A DNA stretch of 64,000 nucleotides from Halobellus captivus (GTDB lineage: Archaea; Halobacteriota; Halobacteria; Halobacteriales; Haloferacaceae), in contig NZ_VJXQ01000002.1 in NCBI RefSeq assembly GCF_007655485.1, positions 531,434-595,433 of the forward strand, given 5' to 3'. The translations under genes and the position numbers were made by a program. The notes under the pieces are model-generated. The model did no database searches and was not told the origin of the DNA. It saw only the letters and a list, made by a program, of their open reading frames with translations. Of the stretch, positions 34,694 to 44,619 are shown in pieces. Position 1 is the stretch's first letter. Every line of letters begins with the position of its first letter.

Positions 34694-34861
34694 ATGGGTA
34701 TGAGCCTCGAACGGGAGTACGAGTGCCCCGAGTGCGGTCAAACTGGCTTCTGGAAAACGGCGTCGATGGAGCTGCACCTCGGCACGAAGACGAAGTGGCG
34801 CTGCAACGAATGCGGCTACGGCTTCATCGAGATCAACGGCATCAGCACCGCGAAAGCGTAA
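34694..34861 (+). CDS. Short zinc beta-ribbon protein, 55 aa
   Basis: MGMSLEREYECPECGQTGFW opens a 55 aa protein with two CxxC knuckles (CPECG and CNECG) about 22 residues apart, ending GFIEINGISTAKA. It matches the DUF7838-type putative zinc beta-ribbon found across haloarchaea. The ORF is below usual length cut-offs and easily missed. A TATA box about 27 bases upstream and strong third-position GC support expression. Role unknown, probably nucleic-acid or protein binding. Confidence 0.82.
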   Translation: MGMSLEREYECPECGQTGFWKTASMELHLGTKTKWRCNECGYGFIEINGISTAKA

Positions 34862-34884
34862 TCGAGGGGGTTCGACGCCGGAGG

Positions 34885-36306
34885 TTACTCTTCTTCGCCG
34901 AGCGCGCGCCAGGAGAGCCGCGGGTTTCGCGCGGCGCGAGCCTGATCGATGCGTCCCGCAGTCGTCTTCGACGGCGCGGGTTCGAGTTCCGCGTCCGAAT
35001 CGGCCATCGCGGCGTCGAACGCGGCCGCCAAGTCGTCCAGCGAGTCGAGACTCTCCGCCTCGGTCGGCTCTGTGAGCATCGCCTCGGGGACGAGTTCGGG
35101 CCACTTCGTCGTCGGCGGGTGGACGCCGTAGTCGAGCATCCGTTTCGCGACGTCCGCGGCGTCGCGATCGCCCGCCGTCGCGGCGAACTCGTGGTGGAAC
35201 GGCCCGTAGGGGATGTCGTAGTCGATCTGTGAGGCGAGGTAGTTCGCGTTCAACACGGCCTTCGCGGAGGCGTCTTCGAGCCCCGAATCGCCGAGTCGGG
35301 CGATGTAGGCGTACGCCTTCACGAGGACGAGCCAGTTGCCCTGATAGCCGTGGACCTTGCCGATGCTCCGCTCGGGATCGTACAGTTCGTAGTGGCCTTC
35401 GCGCTCGCGGACCCGCGGGCTTGGGAGGAATTCGGCGAGTTCCTCGGTGACGCCCACCGGTCCGGCACCGGGGCCGCCGCCGCCGTGCGGCGTCGCGAAC
35501 GTCTTGTGCACGTTGTAGTGCATCACGTCGAAGCCCATATCGCCGGGTCGAACGCGACCGAGCAGCGCGTTGAGGTTCGCGCCGTCGTAATACAGCAGCC
35601 CGCCCGCGTCGTGGACGATCTCCGCGATTTCGACGATGTCGCGCTCGAACACCCCGACGGTGTTGGGGTTCGTGAGCATCAGCGCCGCGGTCTCCTCGGA
35701 AACCGCGGCCTCCAGGGCTTCGAGATCGACGCGGCCGTCGTCGCCCGAAGGGAGTTCGACGACGTCATAGCCCGCCATCGCGGCGCTCGCGAAGTTGGTC
35801 CCGTGCGCCGACGCGGGGATGATGACTTCCGAGCGGTCGTCGTCCCGCGATTCGTGGTACGCCTTCGCGACGAGGATGCCCGTGAACTCCCCGGCGGCCC
35901 CGGCGGGCGGCTGCAGCGTCACCGCGTCCATCCCGCCGATCCGGGCGAGAGAGTCCTGCAGCCCGTAGAGCACTTCGAGCGTGCCCTGAACCGTCCCGTC
36001 GGAGCGATCCGGGTGAACCGCCCCGTTCGGGTCGGCTGCGACGTCCTCGGTGAACGAGGGGTTGTACTTCATCGTACACGAGCCGAGCGGGTACGGCCCG
36101 CTCTCGACGCTCCAGTTCATCTGCGAGAGCCGCGTGTAGTGTCTGGCCAGCTCGGGCTCGGAGAGCCCCGGCAGTTCGAGGCTGTCGCGGGTCAGATCGT
36201 CCGGCAACGGCGACGACTCGCCGACATCGACGGTCGTCGTGTCCTTCTCGGAGAGCAGCGGTTCGTACCGGTCGTCATCGCCGTAGCGTGCCTGATCGTA
36301 GTTCAT
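34885..36306 (-). CDS. gcvPB: Glycine dehydrogenase (P-protein) subunit 2
   Basis: 473 aa from ATG 36306. C-terminal half of the split archaeal/Gram-positive P-protein. It binds PLP: the lysine lies in MHYNVHKTFATPHGGGGPGAG. With subunit 1 it decarboxylates glycine and passes aminomethyl to GcvH. Its start overlaps the gcvPA stop (TAATG), so the two halves are coupled. It is last in the gcvT-H-PA-PB operon. Confidence 0.95.
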   Translation of the reverse strand: MNYDQARYGDDDRYEPLLSEKDTTTVDVGESSPLPDDLTRDSLELPGLSEPELARHYTRLSQMNWSVESGPYPLGSCTMKYNPSFTEDVAADPNGAVHPDRSDGTVQGTLEVLYGLQDSLARIGGMDAVTLQPPAGAAGEFTGILVAKAYHESRDDDRSEVIIPASAHGTNFASAAMAGYDVVELPSGDDGRVDLEALEAAVSEETAALMLTNPNTVGVFERDIVEIAEIVHDAGGLLYYDGANLNALLGRVRPGDMGFDVMHYNVHKTFATPHGGGGPGAGPVGVTEELAEFLPSPRVREREGHYELYDPERSIGKVHGYQGNWLVLVKAYAYIARLGDSGLEDASAKAVLNANYLASQIDYDIPYGPFHHEFAATAGDRDAADVAKRMLDYGVHPPTTKWPELVPEAMLTEPTEAESLDSLDDLAAAFDAAMADSDAELEPAPSKTTAGRIDQARAARNPRLSWRALGEEE

Positions 36307-37652
36307 TAGAGCGCCTCCTCGAAGGCCTCGACCAGCGCCTCCGTCCGCGCCGCGTTCACGTCGGTGACGCACACCTGTAGCAGGTGGTCGTCGACGACGT
36401 GGACGGCGAACCCGCTCGCTTCGAGATCCCGCGCGATCGCCGGGGCGGGCTGGTCGGTTCGCACGAGGAACTCGCGGAAGTGATGTCGGTCGTGGACGGG
36501 CGCTTTGACGCCTCGGAGCTCACTCAGCGCCGTCGCGAGCGATCCGGCCTCGCGGACGCACTGGCTCGCGAGGTCGACGAGGCCGTCGGGTCCGAGGTAC
36601 GCGATGTGCATCGCGGTCCGCAGCGCCACCCACGCCTGATTCGTACAGATGTTCGACGTCGCGCGTTCCTTCCGAATGTGCTGCTCGCGCGTCTGCAGCG
36701 TTAGCGTGTACGCTCGCTTGCCAGCGGCGTCCTCGCTCGCGCCGACGAGACGGCCCGGGACTTGCCTGAGGAACGTCTCGCGGGTGGCGAATACGCCGAG
36801 CCCCATCCCGTAAGCGGTCGGGAGTCCCAGCGCGTCGGCCTCGCCGACGACGACGTCAGCGCCGACGCTGGCCGGTTCTTCGAGCAGGCCGAGCGCGACG
36901 ACGTCGGTCCCGAGACAGAACAGCGCGTCGGCCCCGCTGGCGACCTCGCCGATTTCGGTGAGTCGCTCCTCGATCGTCCCGCGAACGGTCGGGTTCTCCG
37001 CGTAGATCATCACCGTCTCCTCGCCCGCGAGTTCCGCGAGCGCGTCGACGTCGACGATACCGTCGTCCATCGGGTACGTGTCGATTTCCAGACCGGTGCC
37101 GTCGACGTAGTTGTCGAGCACTTCGCGCTTGTTCTCGTGGATGACCTCGGGGATCAACACCGTCGATCCCGACGTCTGACGGACGCGTCCGGCGAGTCTG
37201 GCCGCCTCGCCCAACGCCGTCGCCGCGTCGTACATCGAGCAGTTGGCGACCGGGAGGCCGGTCAGTTCGACGAGCAGCGACTGGTACTCGAAGAGCGCCT
37301 GCAGGAATCCCTGAGTGATCTCCGGTTGATACTGCGTGTAGGAGGTCAGAAACTCCGAGCGCCGCGAGAGGTCCTCGACCACCGACGGCACGTAGTGTGA
37401 GTGGTGTCCCCGACCGAGGAATTCGGTCAACTCGTCGTTCTTCGCGAGCGTCCCGGACAGTTCCGCCCGAAGTTCGCGTTCGCTCCGCGGTTCGATTCCG
37501 AGGGCCCCGTCGAAGCGGACTTCCTCCGGCACGTCGAAGAGGTCGGCCTCGCTCTCGACGCCCACCGCTTCGAGCATTGCAGCCGTCTCCGCTGGCGTGT
37601 GCGGCGCGTACGGACTCCCGTCGTGGTGTTCGTGTCTGGATGTATCAGTCAT
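36306..37652 (-). CDS. gcvPA: Glycine dehydrogenase (P-protein) subunit 1
   Basis: 448 aa from ATG 37652 ([20 protein letters not shown]). N-terminal half of P-protein, with [33 protein letters not shown] and [15 protein letters not shown] typical of the family. It lacks the PLP lysine, which is on subunit 2. It follows gcvH after 115 bases, the largest gap in the operon. Confidence 0.95.
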   Translation of the reverse strand: MTDTSRHEHHDGSPYAPHTPAETAAMLEAVGVESEADLFDVPEEVRFDGALGIEPRSERELRAELSGTLAKNDELTEFLGRGHHSHYVPSVVEDLSRRSEFLTSYTQYQPEITQGFLQALFEYQSLLVELTGLPVANCSMYDAATALGEAARLAGRVRQTSGSTVLIPEVIHENKREVLDNYVDGTGLEIDTYPMDDGIVDVDALAELAGEETVMIYAENPTVRGTIEERLTEIGEVASGADALFCLGTDVVALGLLEEPASVGADVVVGEADALGLPTAYGMGLGVFATRETFLRQVPGRLVGASEDAAGKRAYTLTLQTREQHIRKERATSNICTNQAWVALRTAMHIAYLGPDGLVDLASQCVREAGSLATALSELRGVKAPVHDRHHFREFLVRTDQPAPAIARDLEASGFAVHVVDDHLLQVCVTDVNAARTEALVEAFEEAL

Positions 37653-37767
37653 CTCGTACACTTCCGAGTCGGACAGTGCTCACAACGCAGACCGGGGCGG
37701 TTCGCGCCCCCGACTGCGCTGCGTTGATTCGATCACAGATCGACGCGTCGGTCGTATTCACGGCCGT

Positions 37768-38148
37768 TCACTCGGTCTGTTCGCGGTATTCCTCGGCGGA
37801 GAGGAGGTCGTCGAACGCCGATTCGTCGGCGACGTCGATTTCGAGCATCCACCCGTCGCCGTAGGGGTCTTCGTTGACCAGTTCGGGCCGGTCGAACAGT
37901 TCCTCGTTGACGGCGGTGACCGTCCCCGAGATCGGCGCGTAGAGATCCGAGACGGCCTTGATCGACTCGACGACGCCGAACGCTTCGTTCTGCGTGATCT
38001 CGTCGCCGACGGCGGGCAGTTCGACGAACACGACGTCGCCCAGTTCGTCCTGCGCGAAGTCGGTGATGCCGATCGTTGCGGTCTCGCCGTCGGTGGTGGC
38101 GTATTCGTGCGACTCCTGGTACTTCCGGTCTTCAGGTACTTCGAACAT
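37768..38148 (-). CDS. gcvH: Glycine cleavage system H protein
   Basis: The 126 aa lipoyl carrier. The lipoylated Lys is in [18 protein letters not shown]. It shuttles the aminomethyl group from P- to T-protein. Its ATG overlaps the last base of the gcvT stop (coordinate 38148 shared), so the two are translationally coupled. No lipoate ligase or lipoyl synthase is in the window. Confidence 0.96.
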   Translation of the reverse strand: MFEVPEDRKYQESHEYATTDGETATIGITDFAQDELGDVVFVELPAVGDEITQNEAFGVVESIKAVSDLYAPISGTVTAVNEELFDRPELVNEDPYGDGWMLEIDVADESAFDDLLSAEEYREQTE

Positions 38149-39236
38149 TAGTTGTCCTCGATGAATGGCGTAGAGACGATTTCAGCGCGTTTCTCCTGGT
38201 CGCGAACGACGACCGCAATCTCCGTTCCGGGCGTCGAAAGCGACGACGGCACGTAGCCGAGGGCGATCGCCTCGCCCAGGGTCGGGCTCATCGTGCCGCT
38301 CGTCACGTGGCCGACGACGTCGCCGTCGACCGCGATATCGTAGCCGTGACGGGCGATTCCCCGCTCGCGGAGCACGAGGCCGACGAACGTCTCCTCGACG
38401 CCCGCGGCTTCGATCTCCGCCAGCGCGTCGCGGCCGACGAAGTCGGTGTCGAGCGCGACCGTCCAGCCGATCCCGGCCTCGTAGGGGGTCCGCGGTTCCG
38501 CGTCGGGGTCGAAGTCCTGCCCCGAGAGGAGATACCCCATCTCGGTGCGGAGCGTGTCCCGCGAACCGAGCCCACAGGGCGTACAATCGCCCTCGAAGGC
38601 GGACCAAAGAATCGGTGCTTCCTCTGTCGGACAGAGGATCTCGAAGCCGTCTTCCCCGGTGTAGCCCGTGCGCGCGGTCAGCGATTCGACCCCGTCGATT
38701 TCGGCGGTGACGACGTCACCCTTCGACAGGGACGTCACGTCGACGTCCGTCACGCGGTCGACCGTAGCTGCGGCGTCTGGCCCTTGTACCGCCACCATCG
38801 CCCACGCCTCGGTTTGGTTTTCGACAGTCGCGTCGAGATTCCACTGGTCACGGTAGTCGACCCACCGGTCGTGGATCTCCTCGTCGTGACCGGCGTTCGG
38901 GACGAAGAGGTACTCCTCTCCTTCCGGGAGCCGATATACGATCGTATCGTCGAGGATGATTCCCGACTCGTCGGTGATCGCCGAGTACTGCGATTCGCCC
39001 GGCGAGAGCCGGGTTATGTCGTTCGACGCGAGGCGTTGCATCAACTCAGTCGCGTCGGCTCCGCTCACGACGATCTCGCCCATATGCGAGACGTCGAAGA
39101 TTCCGACGGACTCCCGAACGGCCGTATGTTCCGCCCGGATCGAGTCGAACTCGACGGGCATCTCCCACCCGCCGAACTCGGTGAACGTCGCCTCGGCGGC
39201 GTACGCGTCGTACAGCGGCGGCTTCCGAAGGGCCAT
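38148..39236 (-). CDS. gcvT: Glycine cleavage system T protein (aminomethyltransferase)
   Basis: 362 aa, starting [20 protein letters not shown]. Folate-binding aminomethyltransferase; signatures [29 protein letters not shown] and [10 protein letters not shown]. It releases ammonia and makes methylene-tetrahydrofolate, feeding the C1 pool that Mch also uses. First gene of the gcv operon. Its promoter is in the AT-rich part of the spacer towards the MscS gene. Confidence 0.96.
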   Translation of the reverse strand: MALRKPPLYDAYAAEATFTEFGGWEMPVEFDSIRAEHTAVRESVGIFDVSHMGEIVVSGADATELMQRLASNDITRLSPGESQYSAITDESGIILDDTIVYRLPEGEEYLFVPNAGHDEEIHDRWVDYRDQWNLDATVENQTEAWAMVAVQGPDAAATVDRVTDVDVTSLSKGDVVTAEIDGVESLTARTGYTGEDGFEILCPTEEAPILWSAFEGDCTPCGLGSRDTLRTEMGYLLSGQDFDPDAEPRTPYEAGIGWTVALDTDFVGRDALAEIEAAGVEETFVGLVLRERGIARHGYDIAVDGDVVGHVTSGTMSPTLGEAIALGYVPSSLSTPGTEIAVVVRDQEKRAEIVSTPFIEDN

Positions 39237-39422
39237 ACGTGAGCGTTGGTTCGCGGCAAGAAATGTTTTGGTATGTCGGCCGTGAACGCAGGTCGCTCCG
39301 AGCGCAGGTAAATCATATAGTGCTATAGTAAATTTAGTGAGTCCGATGTCATTCGCTTTCTGAGCACCGGGCGACTCCGTTCACCGGGAAACGGTTATCT
39401 CACAGAGCCGCCACCAAGTGGT
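39237..39422. promoter_or_regulatory. Divergent promoter region of gcvT and mscS
   Basis: An AT-rich patch in a GC-rich surround contains the inverted repeat TATAG-TG-CTATA (39316-39327), followed by TAAATTTAG. It can serve as TATA elements for both directions, though it lies 80-100 bases from either start, so either leaders exist or there are other boxes. No gene in this stretch. Confidence 0.4.
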
Positions 39423-40601
39423 ATGATCGAACCGTTCATCCTCCTTTTTGAGGGGCTCTCGGCGATCGAAGCGACGGTCCTCGTCCTCGTCATCTCCGTC
39501 GCGGCAGCGGTCGTGATGGAATTCGTCGTCCTCAGACTCGCCACCCGGTACGTGTCGAACACCGAGACAGTCTACGACAACATCGTCATCTCGTCGCTCC
39601 GCGCACCGATGGTCGTTACCGCCGCGCTGGCTGGCGTGTACGTGCTCACGCAGGTCCCGTCGGTACGCTCGTCGGTCCTGCTCGATCCCGGGACCCTCGA
39701 TGACCTGTTCGGGAAGCCGTCGCTCTCAGTCATCGTCCTCGTGTGGGCGTACGCCGCGAATCAGGTGGTGAACCGACTCGTCGCCGCCGTCAACGAGGAG
39801 GGCAGCCGGTTCGATTTCGCCCCCGTCTTTTCGAACGTCTGGACGCTGTCGGTTCTCGTCGGCAGCGCGGGGACGCTGCTGTGGCTCTGGGGGATCGAGA
39901 TCACGCCGCTTCTGGGCGCCGCTGGAATCGCCGGTATCGCCGTCGGCTTCGCGGCGAAGGACACCGTCGCGAACTTCTTCGGCGGCATCGCCCTGTACTT
40001 CGATGACACCTACAAGCTCGGCGACTACATCGTCCTCGACGATGGCACGGCCGGGACCGTCATCAAGGTCGGCGTCCGCTCGACGACGCTTCTCACCCGC
40101 GACGAGGTGATGGTCACCGTCCCCAACGCCACCCTCAACGCGTCGAAGGTGACGAACGAGTCGGGCCCGCAGCGCCGCCGTCGCGTCCGGGTCCCCATCA
40201 GCGTCGCCTACGGGACCGACATCGACGCGTTCGAGGAACTCGCAATCGAGGTCGTGACGGCGGAGTCGCTCGTTCTCGACTCGCCGAAGCCGCGGGCGCG
40301 GTTTCGATCGTTCGGCGACTCGGCGCTGGAGTACGAACTCCTCTGCTGGGTCAATGGTCCCACGCGTCGGCGACGCGCGCAGCACAAGCTCAACCGCGCG
40401 CTGTACAAGGCGCTGAACGCGGCGGATATCGAGATCCCCTACCCGAAGCGCGACGTGACGGTCACCCGATCCGCGTCCGACTTCGTATCCGACGCCGCGG
40501 CCGTCGACGACGGACAGGCCACGACCGGCGCTGATCGGTCCGCCTCAACTTCCGCGACCGGGGCGGACAGAGACGGCCACCAGACGAACGGTTCGACGTA
40601 G
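39423..40601 (+). CDS. MscS family mechanosensitive channel
   Basis: 392 aa. Four to five helices are followed by the MscS core: the pore-lining AAGIAGIAVGFAAKDTVANFFGGIALYFD (about residues 163-191), the beta domain (GDYIVLDDGTAGTVIKVGVRSTTLLTRD) and the alpha-beta C-terminal domain. It releases solutes on hypo-osmotic shock. An acidic 55-residue tail follows. The stop codon starts the 21-bp repeat block. Confidence 0.94.
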   Translation: MIEPFILLFEGLSAIEATVLVLVISVAAAVVMEFVVLRLATRYVSNTETVYDNIVISSLRAPMVVTAALAGVYVLTQVPSVRSSVLLDPGTLDDLFGKPSLSVIVLVWAYAANQVVNRLVAAVNEEGSRFDFAPVFSNVWTLSVLVGSAGTLLWLWGIEITPLLGAAGIAGIAVGFAAKDTVANFFGGIALYFDDTYKLGDYIVLDDGTAGTVIKVGVRSTTLLTRDEVMVTVPNATLNASKVTNESGPQRRRRVRVPISVAYGTDIDAFEELAIEVVTAESLVLDSPKPRARFRSFGDSALEYELLCWVNGPTRRRRAQHKLNRALYKALNAADIEIPYPKRDVTVTRSASDFVSDAAAVDDGQATTGADRSASTSATGADRDGHQTNGST

Positions 40602-40724
40602 GTGAGCGAGGTCCGCCGCCGTAGCTGAGGTCTCGTGGCCGTCAGCTGTGATCTCGCGGTCATTGTCTGTGATGTCGTGGTCGTCACCAGTGATCTCGCA
40701 GTCGTTTCCTGTGACACCGTGGTC
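40598..40724 (+). repeat. Six 20-23-bp tandem repeats starting at the mscS stop codon
   Basis: Units begin at 40598, 40621, 40641, 40662, 40683 and 40704. Each holds a GTGA/CTGA core followed by a CTCG-TGGTC-like end (for example GTCACCAGTGATCTCGCAGTC). The first unit contains the mscS stop TAG. The last ends 29 bases before the next gene. The period near 21 keeps a frame open (hydrophobic VSCDLAV repeats), but it lacks a sensible protein. Confidence 0.85.
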
Positions 40725-40753
40725 GTTATGTTTGTCGCCGTATATGCGGCCGT

Positions 40754-41263
40754 ATGGACTTTCAGGGAGCCCCGGACGACGAAGAGTGCGACGCGGCGGA
40801 TTCGTCGGAACCGCGGGTCGCGCTCTTCGTCGACGGGCCGAACGTCCTCCGCGATGAGTTCGACGTCGACCTCGACGACGTCCGCGAGGCGGCCGAAACT
40901 GCCGGGCAGGTGACCGCGCTCCGACTGTATCTCGACGAACACGCGACGCCGGGGCTGATTCAAGCCGCGGAAGCGAGGGGATTCGAGGTCGTCGTCACGA
41001 GCGGCGACGTGGACGTGCGGCTCGCGGTCGACGTGACCCGCTTCGCGGTCGAGAACCGCGCGGACGTCATCGCGATCGCCTCCCGCGACACGGACTTCAA
41101 GCCAGCTATCGAGACCGCGAACGCCTACGGGTGCCGGACGTTCGCGATTGCGCCCGGAGAGTTCGGCCGATCGGACGCGCTTCGGAACGCGGCGACCGAG
41201 CAGGTCACGATCGAGCAAGGGGACGAAGAGGACGGCCCCACACTCGTCGGTTACGATACGTAG
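40754..41263 (+). CDS. NYN-domain (LabA/DUF88-like) protein
   Basis: 169 aa. VALFVDGPNVLRDEFDVDLDD (about 18-38) holds the first catalytic Asp; VVVTSGDVDVRLAVDVTRFA and VIAIASRDTDFKPAIETANA carry the others. This is the PIN-like NYN fold of the TIGR00288 archaeal group, predicted RNases. A short acidic N-terminal extension. Probably monocistronic, just after the 21-bp repeats. Confidence 0.9.
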   Translation: MDFQGAPDDEECDAADSSEPRVALFVDGPNVLRDEFDVDLDDVREAAETAGQVTALRLYLDEHATPGLIQAAEARGFEVVVTSGDVDVRLAVDVTRFAVENRADVIAIASRDTDFKPAIETANAYGCRTFAIAPGEFGRSDALRNAATEQVTIEQGDEEDGPTLVGYDT

Positions 41264-41329
41264 CGCGCGTCGGGTCTGAGAGGGCCCCCGACCGAACGAT
41301 CTTTTGTGATTGCGACGCCCAGCGGGCGT

Positions 41330-42178
41330 ATGGAAGACCTCGGAACGCCTGTTCTCGACAATCACCTGCATCTCGATCCTGTGCGCGGCCGCGGACTCGA
41401 CGCGGTCCGAGACTTCGTCCACTTGGGCGGCACGCACCTCCTCGTGGTGAACAAACCCTCGTGGCACCTGGGCGTCGAGCCCGAGTCGGGTGCGGACTTC
41501 CGCCCGGTCTTCGAGACGACGTGCGACGTCGTCAGGGAGGCGAGCGAGATTCTCCCCGGGCGGGCGTGGCCCGTCCTCGGCGTGCATCCCGGCCTCGTCT
41601 CGCGGTTGGTCGACGAGCGCGACTTCTCCCCGGAAGAGGCGAGCGAACTGATGCGCGCGGGACTCGATCAGGCGGCCGAGTTCGTCCGCGCGGGGGACGC
41701 GCTCGCGGTGAAATCCGGGCGACCGCACTACGAGGTCACCGACGCGGTGTGGGACGCGTCCAACGAGGTGATGAAACACGCGTTCGAGTTGGGTGCCGAC
41801 CTCGACTGCGCCGTCCAACTGCACACCGAAGCGGCCGACGACCTCACCGAGGTAGCCGGGTGGGCGGAGGACCGGGGGCTGCCGTCACATCAGGTTGTGA
41901 AACACTACGCGGGCGGCACGCTCGCCGGTCCGACGCCGAGCGTGATGAGCGAGAAGGATCGACTGGCCGTCGCCGCCGACTCCGGCGAACCGTTCCTGAT
42001 GGAGACCGACTTCGTCGACGACCCCGACCGACCGGGCGCGGTGCTCGGCCCGAAGACCGTCCCGCGCCGCGTTCGGTGGCTGCTCGACGACGAGCGGGGC
42101 GACGCTGTCGAGCGCGCACACGTCGAGACGCCAAAGCGGGTGTACGGAATCGACACGCGGGCGACGCTGTCGCGATAA
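41330..42178 (+). CDS. TatD-related metal-dependent hydrolase
   Basis: 282 aa from ATG 41330 (MEDLGTPVLDNHLHLDPVRG). TIM-barrel amidohydrolase: NHLHLD metal site, VLGVHPG, CAVQLHTEAADD, HQVVKHYAGG and final Asp in METDFVDDP. This is an archaeal TatD branch (COG1099 type). Family members are 3'-5' exonucleases or other phosphoester hydrolases; the exact activity is not certain. Confidence 0.88.
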   Translation: MEDLGTPVLDNHLHLDPVRGRGLDAVRDFVHLGGTHLLVVNKPSWHLGVEPESGADFRPVFETTCDVVREASEILPGRAWPVLGVHPGLVSRLVDERDFSPEEASELMRAGLDQAAEFVRAGDALAVKSGRPHYEVTDAVWDASNEVMKHAFELGADLDCAVQLHTEAADDLTEVAGWAEDRGLPSHQVVKHYAGGTLAGPTPSVMSEKDRLAVAADSGEPFLMETDFVDDPDRPGAVLGPKTVPRRVRWLLDDERGDAVERAHVETPKRVYGIDTRATLSR

Positions 42179-42333
42179 GCGACCTGACAGACGCGGCGGG
42201 CCATCTCGCCGACTCACTGAAATCGCGTAACGACACTGTATCGGTGAATCACCCGGTGTGAGCCACCCGCTGGCATCCACCACCCCGGCTTCCGACAAGA
42301 AAGGCATTTGAATCCGGGCGGGAATGGTGGAGT

Positions 42334-42930
42334 ATGACCGAGGCCGAGGAGACCTACTACACCGAAGAACGCTGGCAGAACTGGCTCGCGCGCGTCGAGG
42401 AAGAAGAACTCGACCCCGAGAACGAAGACTCCGCGCGGCTCCTGTTGAACCTGCAGGACGACGCCGCCATCGCGGTCGCGAAGATCGTCTCCGCGCACGA
42501 GGAAGGTCGCCTCGATGACGAGGAGGCGATCGAGGAACTCGAACGCGTGCGGACGATCGTCCTCTCGGAGCCCGAACTGGAGATCGAAGACGAGGCCGCG
42601 CGCGAGGACAAAGTGATGCTCATCGACGGCGTTCAGACGAGCCTCATCTGCGTCTTCTACGCCGCCGAGGAGTACATCGTCGCGGGCGCGGCCGAGGAAG
42701 CCCCGCTCGAAGAGTACGTCGAGGCCGCCGCCGCGGCAGAGAAAGAGGACGATATGGACGCTGCACTGGGCTACCTCGTCCAGGCCGGGACGCGGATCAT
42801 CACCGGTGACGAACTCGATATGACCGTCGCCGAGAGCTTAGAGTACGGCCTCGTCTCCGAGTGGGTCAACGGTCTCGACAGCCTCCAGAGCGCGATGAGC
42901 GACCCCGAAGTCGTCGAGGAAGAGGACTGA
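42334..42930 (+). CDS. DUF2150 family protein
   Basis: A 198 aa acidic, helical archaeal protein: ERWQNWLARVEEEELDPENE, then IDGVQTSLICVFYAAEEYI and YGLVSEWVNGLDSLQSAM. It matches DUF2150, found widely in haloarchaea and some methanogens and of unknown role. A 7-bp GC hairpin (GCGGCCG/CGGCCGC, 42940-42960) follows the stop at 10 bases but lacks a T-run. Confidence 0.88.
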   Translation: MTEAEETYYTEERWQNWLARVEEEELDPENEDSARLLLNLQDDAAIAVAKIVSAHEEGRLDDEEAIEELERVRTIVLSEPELEIEDEAAREDKVMLIDGVQTSLICVFYAAEEYIVAGAAEEAPLEEYVEAAAAAEKEDDMDAALGYLVQAGTRIITGDELDMTVAESLEYGLVSEWVNGLDSLQSAMSDPEVVEEED

Positions 42931-43239
42931 GAAGGGAGCGCGGCCGTGGCGTTCGGCCGCACCCGACAATCCAATCATCACGACGACTCGGCCTCGTTTC
43001 GTCATCCATCACACCGCTTTTCGGGTTGGTGTCCGTTCTCGATCGGGATTCCCCCGGTAGTCGCTGCGCTGCCGACAGCAACGCGCCGCCGGGTCTCCGA
43101 AACCAACGGTCCCTGTGCCCCCGGTGTCAACGCATCACGTGCTGCCGATACGCAACGAGTGTTACAGAATCGTGTCATTCGACGGATGACGTACCGAATT
43201 ATCGACAAACCCATATGGGCAGCCTCGAAATGCGCGGCT
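42931..43239 (+). promoter_or_regulatory. Spacer upstream of hmgB
   Basis: This 309-base gap holds the GC hairpin after DUF2150 and, near its right end, a TATA-like GAATTATCG (43196-43204) 38 bases before hmgB. The middle is lower-quality coding-like sequence open in the hmgB frame, but it shows no family similarity and is not called. Confidence 0.4.
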
Positions 43240-44577
43240 ATGACTGCCGTCGGCATCGACGCAATCGAGCTCCGGACCGGAAAGCTTCGGCTGGATCTCC
43301 CAAACACGTTCGCACCGGTAAAAGGCGAAGACCCCGGAAAGTACACGAAGGGGATCGGCATCGAGTACTCCTCGCTGCCGGACGTCTACGAGGACATCGT
43401 CACGATGGGCGCGAACGCGGCGAGGAATCTGATGGACCGCAAGGGCCTGGCGCCCGACGATATCGGCCGAATCGACGTCGCGACCGAGTCGGCGTTCGAC
43501 AACTCAAAACCCGTTTCCACCTATATTGCAGGCTGTTTAGAGCAGGTGTACGACGGCGACTTCCACCACGCGAACAAGGGCGAGCGGAAGTTCGCCTGTC
43601 TCTCGGGGACCCAGGTCATCGACGACGCGTACAACTGGATCCGCGCGGGTCGCAACCGCGGGCGCGCGGCGCTCGTGATCGCGACGGACACGGCGCTGTA
43701 CGAGCGGGGCGACCCCGGCGAGGCGACGCAGGGTGCCGGTGCGGTGGCGATGCTCATCGACGAGGACCCCGACGTCGTCGCGCTCTCGACCGAGCAGGGC
43801 TACGGCAGCGCCGACGAGACCGACTTCCTCAAGCCCAACCAGCAGTTCCCGAGCGTCGACGGCAAGCGCTCGATTCAGGTGTACCTCGCGCGGATGCGCG
43901 AGGCCCTCGAAGACTACGAGTCAGTCGCCGGTGACACCCACCCCGACGACTTCGTCTACTTCCCGTTCCACACCCCCTACCCGGGGATGGTTCGAAAGGC
44001 CGCGCTGCTGGGCTACCGACACATCACCCGCGGGACGGACATCGAGGATGCGCTCGCCGACGACATCGGGATGCAGCCGCGCGAAGCCGACTTCGCCACC
44101 TGGGAAGACTACGAGGAGGCGATCCGCGCGTACATGGACGAACTCAAGGAGACTCGTCGGTACCGCGAGTGGTACGAGCGAGCGATCGAGCCGACGATCG
44201 GGATCTCCGGGCAGGTCGGCAACTGGTACACCGGCTCCGTGCACGTCGCGCGGCTGTCGGCGCTCAAGGAGGCGGCCGCCGAAGGCGTTGACCTCGCGGG
44301 CGAAAAGCTGCTCGTCGGCTCCTACGGCTCCGGCGCGCAGGCGGAGATTCACGCCGAAACGGTGCAGGACGGCTGGCGGGAAGCCGTCGACGCCGTCGAC
44401 GTCGACGACCAACTCGACGACCGCTACGACCTCTCCTACGACGAGTACGAACTCGTCCACGACGTCCACAACCACGAGAAGGAGGTCGACGTCGAGGAGT
44501 TCACCCAACCCGCCGGGGAGTTCGTCTTCACCGGCTGGGGCCGGATGAACGAGCGTCGATACGAGTACGTCGAATAG
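43240..44577 (+). CDS. hmgB: Hydroxymethylglutaryl-CoA synthase
   Basis: 445 aa from ATG 43240 (MTAVGIDAIELRTGKLRLDL), the normal length for haloarchaeal HMGS. It condenses acetoacetyl-CoA with acetyl-CoA, the first committed mevalonate step towards archaeal lipids. The thiolase-fold catalytic Cys is in KFACLSGTQVIDDAYNWI; also GAGAVAMLI, FPFHTPYPGMV and the final FTGWGRMN. The acetoacetyl-CoA thiolase and DUF35 partners of other archaea are absent. Convergent with an HTH regulator. Confidence 0.95.
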   Translation: MTAVGIDAIELRTGKLRLDLPNTFAPVKGEDPGKYTKGIGIEYSSLPDVYEDIVTMGANAARNLMDRKGLAPDDIGRIDVATESAFDNSKPVSTYIAGCLEQVYDGDFHHANKGERKFACLSGTQVIDDAYNWIRAGRNRGRAALVIATDTALYERGDPGEATQGAGAVAMLIDEDPDVVALSTEQGYGSADETDFLKPNQQFPSVDGKRSIQVYLARMREALEDYESVAGDTHPDDFVYFPFHTPYPGMVRKAALLGYRHITRGTDIEDALADDIGMQPREADFATWEDYEEAIRAYMDELKETRRYREWYERAIEPTIGISGQVGNWYTGSVHVARLSALKEAAAEGVDLAGEKLLVGSYGSGAQAEIHAETVQDGWREAVDAVDVDDQLDDRYDLSYDEYELVHDVHNHEKEVDVEEFTQPAGEFVFTGWGRMNERRYEYVE

Positions 44578-44619
44578 CGCGACAGCGTGGTCTGCGTCTC
44601 TGCGACAGTGCCGGGGACG

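Noticed and set aside
40635-40913. Hydrophobic heptad protein (VSCDLAV-type repeats) in the 21-bp repeats
   Set aside because: The frame is open only because the repeat period is about 21 bases; it has no good end or family and overlaps the NYN gene.
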